From Enoplolaimus lenunculus (Eukaryota > Nematoda > Enoplea > Enoplida > Thoracostomopsidae), in the NCBI GenBank assembly GCA_030248215.1, contig JASANG010001984.1, forward strand, positions 186,001 through 250,000: a stretch of DNA of 64,000 nucleotides, given 5' to 3'. The translations under genes and the position numbers were made by a program. The notes beneath the pieces were generated by a model, which was not told the origin of the DNA, searched no databases, and saw nothing but the letters and a program-made list of their open reading frames with translations. Positions 11,601 to 23,700 of this stretch are shown here, one piece after another (position 1 is the stretch's first letter; each line of letters begins with the position of its first letter).

Positions 11601-14600
11601 GTTTCGACTTGTCTAAAATTGACTTAGGTGCTGCTTCAGGCATGTCTCTGCAACGCAGCCATTATGTAGGTAGGTGCGTCCGGATAACAAAAAGACCGAA
11701 GCAAGACATTGAAGTGTATATTTTGACAGAAAGTAAATTTTAATAACGCTAAAGTAGTATTATTTGCTAGAATTTATAATATGACTCTTGCAAGGTATAG
11801 CCAATATTTTCAAAGACAAAACTATAACCCAGATAATGTTTTCTCACCTTTAATCCTGCCTTCATCACTGAGAATGATTGGTTTCAAAAATTCATCAGTT
11901 TCGTTTGCTGCATATCGAGTTTCGATCAGCTGAAAACAAATTATTCACAATTAACAATAATATTTGTAATTAACATAAAATACGCCAGGGTGCAAATTGG
12001 AAAAAAAATACTCGAGCCTTATTCCGATTGTACCCTTGAATGCGCACGGCTTCAATATGCTTGTTATCCACAGGTCACTCATTACAGATTTCGTGTCTAC
12101 TAAGAAAGATTTCGGTTGCCCATTTCTTGAGAAGCTTCACTAAATCGCGGGCACATGTCCATTTCCGGGCTGCTGTCCTCTGAGTAATTTTCGCGCGAAG
12201 CCGTTAACAATCCAGACTCCAGGTTGGTAAAAACCGACGGAGTGAAAGACAGTGTAGGCTGGGCCATGCTCAGATGACTATTACACAACACACTAGGGCC
12301 GCAAAACGAAGTGCTCGGTGCCAGATGGCACTTGCTGACTTAATCGGTTTGACCATTTTTTTGAAGCGTCCAGGGTCAGTAGCTTGGCGTTGTAAACTGG
12401 AAACCAGCAAGCCAGAAAAAAAATTAGCAAAAATATTTAACATTGCCACTACAACCAAAATTTGGACGGCGGCAAGAAAGAAACTGTATTACTCGGCTAC
12501 AACAGCCATCCGTCGGGTTCTTGTATTTTGATTTTGATACAATTTAAAACAAATAGGCTGACGTGGCCATCCCAAAAAACTTGAAACAATTTTTCGGTCT
12601 ATAACAGCCCTGAATCTGACCAACATATTTTTAGTCTCAGTCTCGGCGGTCCTGGATAATAAACGTGCGATTCCCATTTTTTGCATTTTACTACCCACAA
12701 AATTTTTACCCTTAAACTTGCAGCTTATATAAATATACGCAAGAATGTAAATATACTGTATAAATATACATAAATATGTGAATAAATAAAAACGTACATC
12801 TTCTATGTATACCTAAACATATGCACAAATTTATAACAATATAATTGGGTGTCTTACACCAAAACACCACGTTTATACCCCTAACCCACCCCCGTACGCA
12901 TAATACGTTGCAAGCCGTGAACCCGCTGTGTCTGGGCTGGGTGCCTTCAAATGAAACAAAGTGAATATTACATCTATGTGTGTAAATAACTTGAGTATGT
13001 AATACACAAATGCAAAACATTTTCCTAGAGTATTGTTTAAAAAACCAATAAAAACACACAATACAAAATTTTAGTTTAAATATAAATAACTATATAACAG
13101 TCATTATTTTAAATATACAATATATTAAACATAAATAAAAATACATATATAGGATAATAATATAAAATAGTGCGAAACGTTATATTTACATCTACGATGT
13201 CAGCAAATAGTTTGAGTAAAATTCTTCATTCCTTAAAATTACCTACACAGAAACACTGTTTTGATGTTGTCTCCAATTAAATTAACGAGAGCGAAACTGT
13301 GCTACCAAATAAAATTCAAAAAGTTTAATTACGAGAAGAACTTTAGAGCACAGCTCACCGACGGGAAGCGCTCAGGCAGGTACTGGGGGTGGGAGTCAAG
13401 CGATAAAAATACTAAAATTGCGTGTAAAGAAGTGCAAGTGCCAAGTATACTTATTTAATATAGCAATACAATAGTAATGTTGCATTAAACACTGGATAAA
13501 TTAAGAAACAGCCACAGCATACAAATAGCTATATCAATTGCATAGCCAAGATTTGGAAAGAAGGTTCCTTACTTCTGTTACATCAAAATTCCAAAAGTGG
13601 CTTTTTGTGTTTACCAACTAATCCAAAGGTGCGTTTGACCCCTAACACTGTCTATGCTTTGAGACATATAACACTGTTCCGCAGCCTAAGAATAGTTTTC
13701 CAATTAACCGAATTATTAAATTTACTATAATAAAAATGTATTTAGCTAAATGCAGGCGGGGCTGTCATGGCATTGCACTGAACAGTCACTTGCTATAACT
13801 TGTTGTTATAATACACAATTTTTTTGCAATCTTGGTTTTAAAACCTACCTTAGTCGAACTTTTAATGGTAAACGTTGAAACAAACAAGATTTTTTAATAC
13901 ATTCATTGATTTATTCATACCAGGGTGCAGCCTAATTTGAAACATTCAGGGACATCAAAACGAAATTAATACATTTTCTACCGCAACCGGATATTAAAGA
14001 TCACCGTTGCAAATATTAAGTTTTCTGCGCAAACAAAAATTAAAATATTATCTCCATACGGCTTATTTTCAAGATGTGCAATTATTAAAGTTGTTAACAC
14101 AATGCAATATGGCTGCTTAAATTCAAGCCCTAACATGTTATTTGAATTTTTTTGTGATAGTCTTAGAGTTCGCCAAGGCGGTGCACTCTGTAGTGCATTT
14201 AGTGCCGAAACCGAATAGTGACAAATAGCAATATAAGAACCGAAATTTGGGTTGTTACTGCAGGGTTACGCCGATCCTACGACTTCCACGATTCCGAATC
14301 CGAACCCATTACGATTTGCGGAAACCGACTTCGAGTTAAAACCTTAAGTTCAAAAAACCGTTTAAGAAGCCGAGTGTAATATAAACCAAATTTAGCAAAC
14401 CGAATTTTATGCAGGAAAAAAGCAACCTGTGTATTTTGAAATATTGGAACCCAAATTCGTAAAAACATGGACTGAAGTCAAGAGCCGTAAATCCTATGGA
14501 AAATCCAGTTCGAATGCGAACATTCAATTTTTGCTGCACCTGAAACCGATTCCGAACTTTTGTTGCCACCCCGAACCCTTTGCATGTATAAACCAGTATC

Positions 14601-17250
14601 ATGTACGTCACTGGCCCTACCTGCATTGAATGCCACCCGTATTTCCCTGAAACTTACCGAGATTAGCTTATCAAGCGTAGTGTGCTCGCCTTCATTGCCA
14701 ACTAAAGCATCATACGCGAGCTGGATACGTTCCCATCTCTTATCTCGATCCATCGCATAGTACCGTCCAACAACTGTGGCCAGTGTTCCATAGCCGATAC
14801 TTGCTAAGTGGTCGATAACTTTTTTGGCATATCCAACTGCAATGATTTTAACACAAGACACTTTCTCTGAGAAAGAAAGATTCGACCTCCACCAAGGGCG
14901 AAACTGTGTGTAAAGGGCGGCACCCGCATTGCATCCTCCAAGCAAAGAGACGTTGATAACCCTTGGATAAGAGCAAGCAACTGCGTAAACTCTATGAACA
15001 ATCAATGTACTCCGCACGCGTTGCAATTTTGGCCTACTGAACATATTTATTTTGAAATTAGAACGTGAGTTGCATACTCTTGTTTCAGACATCACCAACT
15101 CTTGCTAACTGTCTTGTGTGACGAAAATTGGGGCCAAACGGGCACTTCTAAAATGCCTTGTATTAGACCTCTGACATAAGATATTTTGTTGCACTGTTGA
15201 CAAAATTATTGTGAAATTTGCCCTAATTTTAACCTATGACATTTTAATCAGTTTCAAAATGTATTCTTTATTGTTCTGTTGAGTGGTATCTGTTCCGGAT
15301 AGTGCGGTTATTTTCACGGAAAATTTTTTCGTTCGGTTCCGGGTTTTGGCTTTGAGAAATTCCGTGTACCTCTCAAAGTTGTGTTGAACGAACAAAACAA
15401 GAATCAAGCAAATTATCATAATCTTACAGTTACCTCCGCTGGTAGGACTGGTATCTCGCCCGTCTCCGAAAAATTGCACAAATGTATGCGGTACTCCAAC
15501 TTTTTTCGCTGCATCTACCATACCCAACATGTGGTCCATATGTGAATGAACGCCACCATCGCTCACCTACAGATCGCATTAATAAAGTAATATTTTGCAC
15601 CGAAAATTGTAAAAATCAACAAATTCAAATAATTTCGGCTCAAATAGATAACAAGTTTTTGCACAGTTCGTAATTTGAAAAAGGGTGAAACTGTTTTCGA
15701 AAATGGTACATGGTTTCAGCTTGGCCTCCACTAAATACGGAGTGAATTTAGCGGTTGCATAACATCTGAAGAAAAATAGTACTAGCAGTAGGTGCCAAGG
15801 GTAGCGCCAGCACTACGGAAAATGGCTATACGATCTTTATAAATTGCGAAGGGAGTTTTTGTGTCATTACCCAAAATACTAATTACTAATTACAATTATA
15901 TATCCATTACATATTCTCAAACCGATAATTCTAAGCGACATATATCACAATCTCACCAAACCAAGCAAATGAAGACGCCCATTTTTTGCCTTTGCGTTAT
16001 TGCATGCATTCATAAAAGTTTCTGACTCAGTGATACGTCCTTCGCTAATCGTTTTGGTTATCAATATAATGTCCTAAAAAGTAGCAAGCAAGAATGTAAA
16101 ACAACGTACTGTACAATTGTTACGTGTATAAATCGTCAAGTCATAAATCACATTTTCGCAGAATCGATCGGTAACAATGCTGAACAGGGGTACAGTCTTA
16201 ACCCACTAAACAGCACATAGCAGACAACAGCAAGCTTTTAGAAACTGACAAAATTACGTGTGTGCACGTATGCACATATACAGAACTTAATACATGTTTG
16301 AATTTTTCACAAATACAACCTGATATTAAAAGGTTACATTGCGCATACGCACTTGATATATAACTCGCCCAGTGCCAATATTCAAATGTCCAACTTCCGA
16401 GTTTCCCATGAGACCTTCTGGTAAGCCGACGTGTATTCCATGTGCTTCAATTTCGCATGAATTCGCAGCAATAAGCCTGTCCATGTTAGGCGTATTGGCG
16501 TTAAGGATAGCATTACCTAAACAAAAAGTAACAGTTCTCTGAAATAATTGAAATGACAGATGCCATTTTGCACCGATTGTCAGTTATGTAATATAGGTAC
16601 TATCGGAATTTCTGATGTTTTTACTTATCGATTAGAAAACCGAATTATGGATGGGTTCGAATTAGCAAACAACTGATCCTTAGGCAAACACTCTACCACT
16701 ACGTAGGCCAACGGTAGCACATGCTTAGTGCTTGCATGCCCCAATTTTCTGCAAGGTCGTTTTTTGACTGCCTATCTTAGTTTCGACGAAATACCATGTT
16801 CAACGCGTGGCACTATGTCAGTTCATTTAACAAGGGGAAGTTTAGACAATTGAACAGTTACTGGAACCAGTGACGTAGGGTAAGAGAATGCTATACCACT
16901 ACACAACGCAGCTTGCCCCTAATTGTCGACTTAGCATATAACATACTGTCCATTTTGCTGCACATGCCATATGGCAAGCATACATCACTTGCTTACATCG
17001 AGCTGCTGGTTACCAGCATATATATACGACTGCGTAAAAAACAAAAACTTTCAGCTGCAGTTTTAACTAGATAAGTACATAAGCCTTTATTAATTTCCAA
17101 CTGTAGTGTTGCCATATTTTAAAACGAACGATTGGAAGCTTCCGACCATGCGATGTGTTATATAAGTTTATACTCACCTTCTTTTTCAGACGATATGCCC
17201 CATCCATCAATGACAATTAAGCACACTGGTTGTTTAACGGTGGCAGGCAT
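8667..17250 (-). CDS. 2,3-bisphosphoglycerate-independent phosphoglycerate mutase (iPGM)
   Basis: This enzyme interconverts 3- and 2-phosphoglycerate in cytosolic glycolysis and gluconeogenesis, using two metal ions and a phosphoserine, with no bisphosphoglycerate cofactor. The twelve exons, 5' to 3', are 17178-17250, 16353-16516, 15957-16073, 15434-15566, 14658-14836, 11848-11929, 11133-11245, 10692-10818, 10230-10378, 9875-9992, 9364-9498 and 8667-8818. All junctions are GT-AG and phases agree. The total is 1542 nt, 513 residues, the family's usual length. Recognisable sites are DGWG (metal ligand D15), catalytic S64 in MGNSEVGH, H125 in VHSH, GDGRD (152-156), [35 protein letters not shown] (D441, H442) and H459 in HTAHT. 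No key residue is missing. The start is the only ATG before the first conserved block. Intron 5 (2.7 kb) is the largest and holds repeats plus a coding-like island. Confidence 0.96.
10455..10519. repeat. 21-bp tandem repeat, three copies
   Basis: Three identical head-to-tail copies of a 21-bp unit (ACTCACACAGGCAGAGTGGC plus A) lie inside iPGM intron 8. Perfect identity implies a recent expansion, so the locus may vary in length between individuals. Confidence 0.9.
12100..12460 (-). other. Coding-like island inside iPGM intron 5
   Basis: This patch is richer in G+C than the surrounding intron. On the minus strand an ATG at 12267 opens a 55-codon frame ending at 12100, with a serine- and acid-rich product (it contains [20 protein letters not shown]). 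A second open stretch follows an acceptor-like tttccag near 12400. I recognise no family. It could be the exon of a nested gene, a retrocopy fragment of a host gene, or chance. Confidence 0.3.
13921..14260. mobile_element. Decayed hAT-like fragment(s) in iPGM intron 5
   Basis: A CAGGGTGCAGCC end at 13921 and a CAGGGTTACGCCGATCC end near 14252 are both typical of the CAGGGTG family. They lie among CCGGA- and CCGATTCCG-rich sequence. I cannot pair the ends confidently, so the limits are approximate. Confidence 0.4.
16660..17040. repeat. Decayed tRNA-like SINE sequence in iPGM intron 1
   Basis: Segments such as TGCATGCCCCAATTTTC followed by CAAGGTCG, and ACTCTACCACTACGTAG, match spacer and tRNA-like parts of the array at 21669-23390. 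This copy is much more diverged and its limits are approximate. Confidence 0.45.
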
Positions 17251-17330
17251 AGTTACACTGAACTAACAAATTTAGGTACCCGTTTTGAGTAATATAGCTA
17301 CCCCTAAAACAAACTGCAGTATATAATTTA

Positions 17331-18112
17331 ATACCAGTCGCAGTGGGACTATATGTATTGAGCGAAGTTCGAACACACGCTAGCAGTTAAGCTAGTACGC
17401 AAATTCGTTATTAGCTAACTATTTATTTATTGGTTTTGGAGGTTTGTACACAATTTATTCAGATTCCTCGCACTCAAAAACCCTAAAGTAACCCTAATCA
17501 TTTGAGAAATCATTTAAAAAGCCATTATTTAGGCTTATCAATTAACCAAATATGCAAATTAGCTATTAGTTAAGTATTCGATAATCGGTTTAGTGTGCCT
17601 GTAGACAATTTATTCAGATTCCTCGCACCCAAAAACCCTTCAGTAAACCCTAATAATTAGCGAAATCATTTAAAATGTCCTAGTTTTGTCATGTCAATTA
17701 AGCTAATATGCAAATTAGCCATTTAACTACTCAATTATCGGCTTTGGAGGTTTGTAAACAGTCTATACAGATTCCTCTCACCCTCACCCAAAACCCCTTT
17801 AATGCTGAAATTAGATTGTTTCTAATGTAATAATTAGTGAAATAATTTAGAAAGTCCTAGTTTAGGCTTAACCAATTAGGCAAATTAGCCGGTAGCTAAT
17901 AAACGGCTTAAAATTTTAAAACCCCAATGCGAGGTTAACACCCCAGGATAATTGGCTTTCAAACAAAAAAAAAGTGTATCAAAATGGGTTCAGCGGTTCC
18001 TGAGATTCTTTTCGGACGGACAGACGGACATTCACCATTCGACCCCAGAGTACAAAACATAAAACGCTTCGAGAAACTCTGAGCTTCGCTCGGAGTTTCG
18101 CTTCGCTCAATA
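17331..18112 (+). mobile_element. Tandem-repeat element with GGACGGACAGACGG tail, copy A
   Basis: It begins ACCAGTCGCAGTGGGACTA followed by ATTGAGCGAAG and ends CTTCGCTCAATA, an inverted pair. The body is about four diverged copies of a 155-175 bp unit containing ATGCAAATTAGCTATTAG and GATTCCTCGCACCCAAAAAC. The tail reads GGTTCAGCGGTTCCTGAGATT then GGACGGACAGACGGAC, a motif typical of the 3' ends of several invertebrate non-LTR families. Copies B (25131-25932) and C (48847-49428, inverted) share the body. Confidence 0.7.
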
Positions 18113-18990
18113 AATCAACGAATCGTAGCGGTTCGTATAATACCTTAACCAGCAACGGGCTGTGAATTTATTACTCCATGCTTTGTTTTCGGCACAAATT
18201 TAGTAATTTTCTTTGAAATGTATGATAATTAGTAGCTAGGAACGATACATTCGATTGAAATATATCAATATACAATATATTAATAAGTTGTGTGAATGGT
18301 ACGAGAAAATACAACTATCCTTGAACTCTCTAAAATCAAACAAATTGCGCCAAAGTAAAACCGTTAATGAAAATACTAGTCTATCGGATATAATATGTTC
18401 AGTGAAATTACGAAAATAAGCAACTGTGTGAAAAATCTTGGCGTATAACATTAGTAATAATCTAAAATTTTCATATTATTGTTCTGTTTTGGAATCTCGC
18501 GCGTTCTGCAGGTTGTATGGTCCATAACACTTAAAGAAGCCGTTACTTGTTTCTATGAGATATACTCACATACAGACCCTTTTGGAATTTAATTCGGAGG
18601 TTTGGCCACTGTATTTATTTAAGGATAGATTATATAACACTAGAAACCTAACGTCGTTTTTCAAAACGAAATGGTGATTTTAAAGATTTTTCTTTTATGT
18701 AAAATTTGCAGTTTGCTAAATTAGTATCACTGGAACTACGCGAAATAAAGCGTGACCTGTTACTTGATTATCGTATTGTACAAAAAATGACTTCGATTTT
18801 GACATGATTTCTTTAAATTTGCTTCAAACAATGTAACACGAGTTAATAAAATGAAAATATATCAAAAATGTCCTAAAACATAGGTTAGCTTTCCAAATAG
18901 TAAATTGTTGCTCCTCATTACCTGTCGCGGATATCGACTCACCATCTGCCGATATTTTTAGGATAAAGCTGGATAAAAATAGTAAGTTTT

Positions 18991-19178
18991 GCGATAAGTT
19001 GGGTAGCCTAGGGCACGACGGTTTTTGGTTCTAAGTGAGCAGCTGAAAATGAGGCACGTTCCCAGGAGGTTTTGAACTCGGTCGACAGATTATCAGTCCA
19101 GCGCGCTATCTACTGAGTCACGCCGCCTCAAATCAACTACTGAGTTTTTCTGTTTTCATGCCTTATAAGAACCTCAAC
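18991..19178 (-). repeat. tRNA-derived SINE, copy 1
   Basis: On the minus strand a conserved flank (GAGGTTCTTATAAGGCATG) precedes a tRNA-like body with GACTCAGTAGATAGCGCGCT and GGACTGATAATC, close to a tRNA with anticodon GAT (isoleucine). A tail ending in CCCAACTTATC follows. The copy at 41006-41198 shares flank, body and tail, so this is a dispersed element, not a tRNA gene. Confidence 0.7.
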
Positions 19179-20797
19179 ATTATCATTATACACATGTATC
19201 TTGGTTCTTCCATGTTTTTACTGCTGCTGCAAATGAAGGCACTACATATGTTGCAGTGATTTTTACCGATGTGCAGCATCAGCATGAGGTTATTACTTGT
19301 CTCTATGCATCCGCATGTGACATCCTCCGGTTTTTCTGCAAGGTCGGCCCTTGGCCGCCAACTTACGTATTTTTGGTTCTTTCGCGGTAGTTTGCCATTG
19401 CGATCCTATCGTGGTCACCATGTGATAAGTTGTGTAAGCTAGGGTATGACGGTTCAGGTTATTACTTGTCTCTATGTATCGGCATGTCACAAGTTTAATA
19501 ATTTTTGAAAGGGAGGCCAATTATAAATCAGTACATTTTGCCTACCAGGTTACCAATTTTAAACCAACAATACAACGTATAATATTAAGATATAATATCT
19601 TGGATGTCAATAAGAATTGTAAATTTGTAATCGTTCAATGTGATTCATATTCCTTCAGTGAATTGTTTGTTTGTTGGTCACTGTTTGCGCATTACACGGT
19701 TCGATATATTTTATTTAAAAAATACAAAAAAATACAAAAATTTATTAAACGTCGACATATCCATTGTACGGCCCTCGTTCGATTAATTGCTATTAGAACC
19801 CTGAGATAAATAGTGTCAAGTTATTGACATGGACATCTGTAACTCATTTACTTTCACGTTCCGATCGATAGGTTCGCCGGAAACCGGCAGTGCTGCGCCT
19901 AATAGATAGCAATAATGCTGCATTTTGAGATGCAAAGCTTTCGAGGTTCGTATTATTTATAATACAGAAACGAATGTACCAAGTTACGAAGACAGGAGCT
20001 CAATTCCAACGACAATCAACTTGTAAAATTCCACTTTGCAATCATGATAACCTGAGTGGAGAACTTAATTTCGGACTAGCTATCAGATTTTTTAAAGTTC
20101 AGGAAGGAGCTAATAGGGTTAAAAATGATGGAGGTAACAAGCTTCTGCTTGACGAAGCAGAATTCCAAAATATAAAATGTACGTTCTGAAAGAGTGAGAA
20201 ATCAGCTACGTCAGCAAATAAACTAAAAACCAGTAACACAGATTTTTGGAACAGAACAACACGAAAATATAAAACCCATGGCTGGATAGCTGAGACATGA
20301 TTTAAGCCTGTTTTTGCTTTAGAGCTGGTTTTCATTTAACTTATTATAGTCTTACTGGCCCATGTTACTTCAAGGTGCGTCCAGGTTTCTGGTGGGTCTA
20401 TAAAATAGTGGGTTTAGATTCTAGATTACATTTTTTGCTTACTCTTACGCTTTTTGCTTAGGAACACAATTTTGGAACGCTTAAGCTTAGGCTTAGATTT
20501 AGAAATACGCTTAGTCTGCTGTTTCGGCCATTAAAGTAACATTGGTTGTCTTACTGATGTCTTATGGTTTTACTACCTATGTTACAAAAAATGTGAATTG
20601 CTAAAGCAAATTTATTATCATAGCTAGTGTATACTTGGTTTGTACATCACCTGTATGTTTCGCAAGGGATTTGAATCGAAGTTCAAACTAGTGATTTATG
20701 ACTGAAGCATAAAACTAACGTATTTTCTGACCTCTTACCGCTTGTCGATGCATAAAAATATTTTTTTTGGGTTTGGTTAATTACAGAGCGAAAAGAA

Positions 20798-23700
20798 ATG
20801 TTACCTTCTTCGCGTTTGATTTTGCGGGTTTTATCCCGCACAAATTGTCCGAAATGCGATGCACTTAATCTCACGCTTTTGGGTCACACCAAAGTGAGTA
20901 CTGTAATATTAACATTATACTTACTGGTTATGAATTAATTAGATTTCTTTATTACGTTTGTTTAACTGGAGGTACGGTCTGCTACGACACCTGTTCGAAG
21001 GTTAGCCGAAAGTTAAGTACAACACCGAGAATCGAACCTCGGCCCTCTTGCACTCGAGTCAAGTTTGCTACCACTATACCATGTGGTCATTGCAACAACT
21101 TCATATTTTTGTTACATACAATTTACCGTGCGCATATACCGACAGACGGGATATCACGTTTTATAATGAGGCAACCAATCTGGGTTGTTGTGATCTATGA
21201 TATTTCGCAACTGTGTCTGGTCTCTTGCCATCCGTCACATTTATGTATATTAGCAACAGACCATTAGGTGTGTTAAGATGACGGTGGCTTTCATGTGCTT
21301 GATATATAACGGTCAGGTCTCGCAAGCATGGACCAATGCTGCGCGTTAATTTATAATTTTTTGGCCTTTGACCTTTTTCAGTTAAACAGCCGTGCGCTGG
21401 CTTCACTACCGCCACCTCATTCAACAAAACCACCGCCAGGAAAACGTCCACCCAGACCTTCGGGCCATCGTGCGTACGGTTACGGCAATTTTGCACATGC
21501 GAAAGAAAGCTCGTGGGAATCGATGAACTTTGTAATATTTGGAGTAATACTATTTTGCAGCATCAACATACTTGCAGATTCTGAGTCGTAAGTATATATA
21601 TTATTTTATATGTCACGGTTTGGTAATGTAGCTTTTTAGTTCATAATTGTCATATATACTTGTTAGTGTAGGTAGGAACAGGAATTTCAGACCTTTTATA
21701 CTACGCTGCTGTAATAGTGGGTTACAGGCATGGGAATGTTTCGAACTAGCGACCGTCTGCGTGTCCGCCATACGCTGTTACCACTGCTCCACGTAGCCCG
21801 CCTGTCCAACTGCTTCTATCGTCGACTATATCTGTCGACCGTATGCTGCCGGCTAGCAAACTATACAATCTGCAATTGCATATATTGCATTTACACCAGG
21901 ACGAGCACGTCTGACATGCTTGTATGCCCCAATTTTCAACAAGGTCGTCCCTTGACCGTCCACTGTATCTTCGACTGGATAGTGCGTTCATTGCGCTGCA
22001 CTTTACCATTGCGCTCACAGCGTAGCCCCCATGTCCGTCTAGGTAGGAACCGGGACTTCAGACATTTTTACTACGCAGCTGGAAAAGCGAGTTACTTAGT
22101 GTTTCGAACTAGCGGCGTTCTGCGTGTCAGGCATACGCTATTGCCACTATTCTGTCAGTCTAGGTAGGAACCGGGACATCAAAACTTTCAACTAAGCAGC
22201 TGGAAAAGCGGGCTAGAGCGGGGATCGAACTCTCAGCCTATGGATCCTTAAGTGAGCACTCTACCACTGCGCCACGTAGCCCGCCTCTCCAACTGCATTT
22301 CTCGTCGACTATATGTGTCGACTGTACAACACAATTTGCATTGCATTTATTACATACGCACCAGGACAAGCATGTTTCACATGCTTACATGCCCTTATTT
22401 TCAACAGGGTCGTCCCTTGACCGTCCATCCTATTTTCGACTAGATAGCGTGCTCATAGCGCGGCAATTTGCCATTGCGCTCACGGCGTAGCCCCCATGTC
22501 AGTCTAGGTAGGAACCGGGACATCAAACCTTTCAACTAAGCAGCTGGAAAAGCGGGCTAGAACGGGGATCGAACTCTCAGCCTATGGATCTTTAGCGAGC
22601 ACTCTACCACTGCGCCACGTAGCCCGCCTCTCCAACTGCATTTCTCGTCGACTATAGGTGTCGACTGTACAACACAATGCGCATTGCATTTATTACATAC
22701 GCACCAGGACAAGTATGTTTCACATGCTTACATGCCCTTATTTTCAACAGGGTCGTCCCTTGACCGTCCATCCTATTTTCGACTAGATAGCGTGCTCATA
22801 GCGCGGCAATTTGCCATTGCGCTCACGGCGTAGCCCCCATGTCAGTCTAGGTAGGAACCGGGACATCAAACCTTTCAACTAAGCAGCTGGAAAAGCGGGC
22901 TAGAACGGGGATCGAACTCTCAGCCTATGGATCTTAAGCGAGCACTCTACCACTGCGCCACGTAGCCCGCCTCTCCAACTGCATTTCTCGTCGACTATAG
23001 GTGTCGACTGTACAACACAATGCGCATTGCATTTATTACATACGCACCAGGATAAGCAAGTTTCACTGCTTACATGCTCCACGTAGTCCGCGTGTGCAAC
23101 TGTTCCTATCGTCGACTATATGTGTCGACCGTTCCCTTTACCGTCCACCCTAATTTTGACTGGATAGCGCGTTCATTGCGCGGCACTTTACCATTGCGCT
23201 CATAGCGTAGCCCCCATGTCCGTCTAGGTAGGAACCGGGACTTCAGACATTTTTAATACGCAGCTAGAAAAGCGAGTTACTTGGTGTCTCGAACTAACGG
23301 CCTTCTGCGTGTCAGGCACACGCTGTTACCGCTGCGCCACGTAACCCGACTGTCCAACTGCTCTTATCGTCGACTATATCTGTCGTCCTTGACAGAATAT
23401 ATATTTTGCGATTTTCGGATTAGGGAAAAACAGAAAACTTGATTTTTTCAGAAATTGTGATTCATTCGGGCTCAACTCGAACTAGAGATTCCAACAATAT
23501 ACGTATAATTTACTATATTTCGTGCAAACTATTTTTCAGTTTTTGAAAATTTTCAGCCACTTTCTTTTGGAGTAAGCATTTTGGATACTAAACTAGTTAT
23601 ACTTTACTTCAGCTTTTTCATAAGGGAAAAATTGAATAAAATATTATTTTGTCAAATTATTAAGCATTTGTTGCTTCAATTCTTTGGTTGGTTTCGGTTT

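Larger units (their letters stand above)
17251..20797. other. Divergent spacer between iPGM and MICU1
   Basis: This is the 3.5-kb region between two genes that start away from each other, so it should contain both promoters. I see no TATA box or CpG-rich core I can defend. It holds the tandem-repeat element at 17331-18112, the tRNA-derived SINE at 18991-19178, and a stretch at 20345-20540 with GCTTAGG runs that resembles 43375-43500 in inverted orientation. Confidence 0.6.

Noticed and set aside
12712-13059. Minus-strand 115-codon frame in iPGM intron 5
   Set aside because: Cysteine/tyrosine/isoleucine-rich translation of AT-rich, repeat-like ATAAATATAC sequence, with no domain or start context.
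14478-15098. Minus-strand frame of 206 codons, the longest in the window
   Set aside because: It is iPGM exon 5 (14658-14836) read through into both flanking introns. Only the exon part is conserved and its splice sites fit the gene model.
21730-22167. Plus-strand 145-codon frame across the tRNA-like array
   Set aside because: It reads through tRNA-like modules and spacers on the opposite strand. Its repeated LPLL/RLSNC pattern reflects the DNA repeat, not a protein.
21669-23390. Could the array be a CRISPR array or a set of working tRNA genes?
   Set aside because: Units are about 344 bp, far too long for CRISPR, and the host is eukaryotic. The T stems are mispaired and some modules are cut short, so working tRNAs are unlikely.
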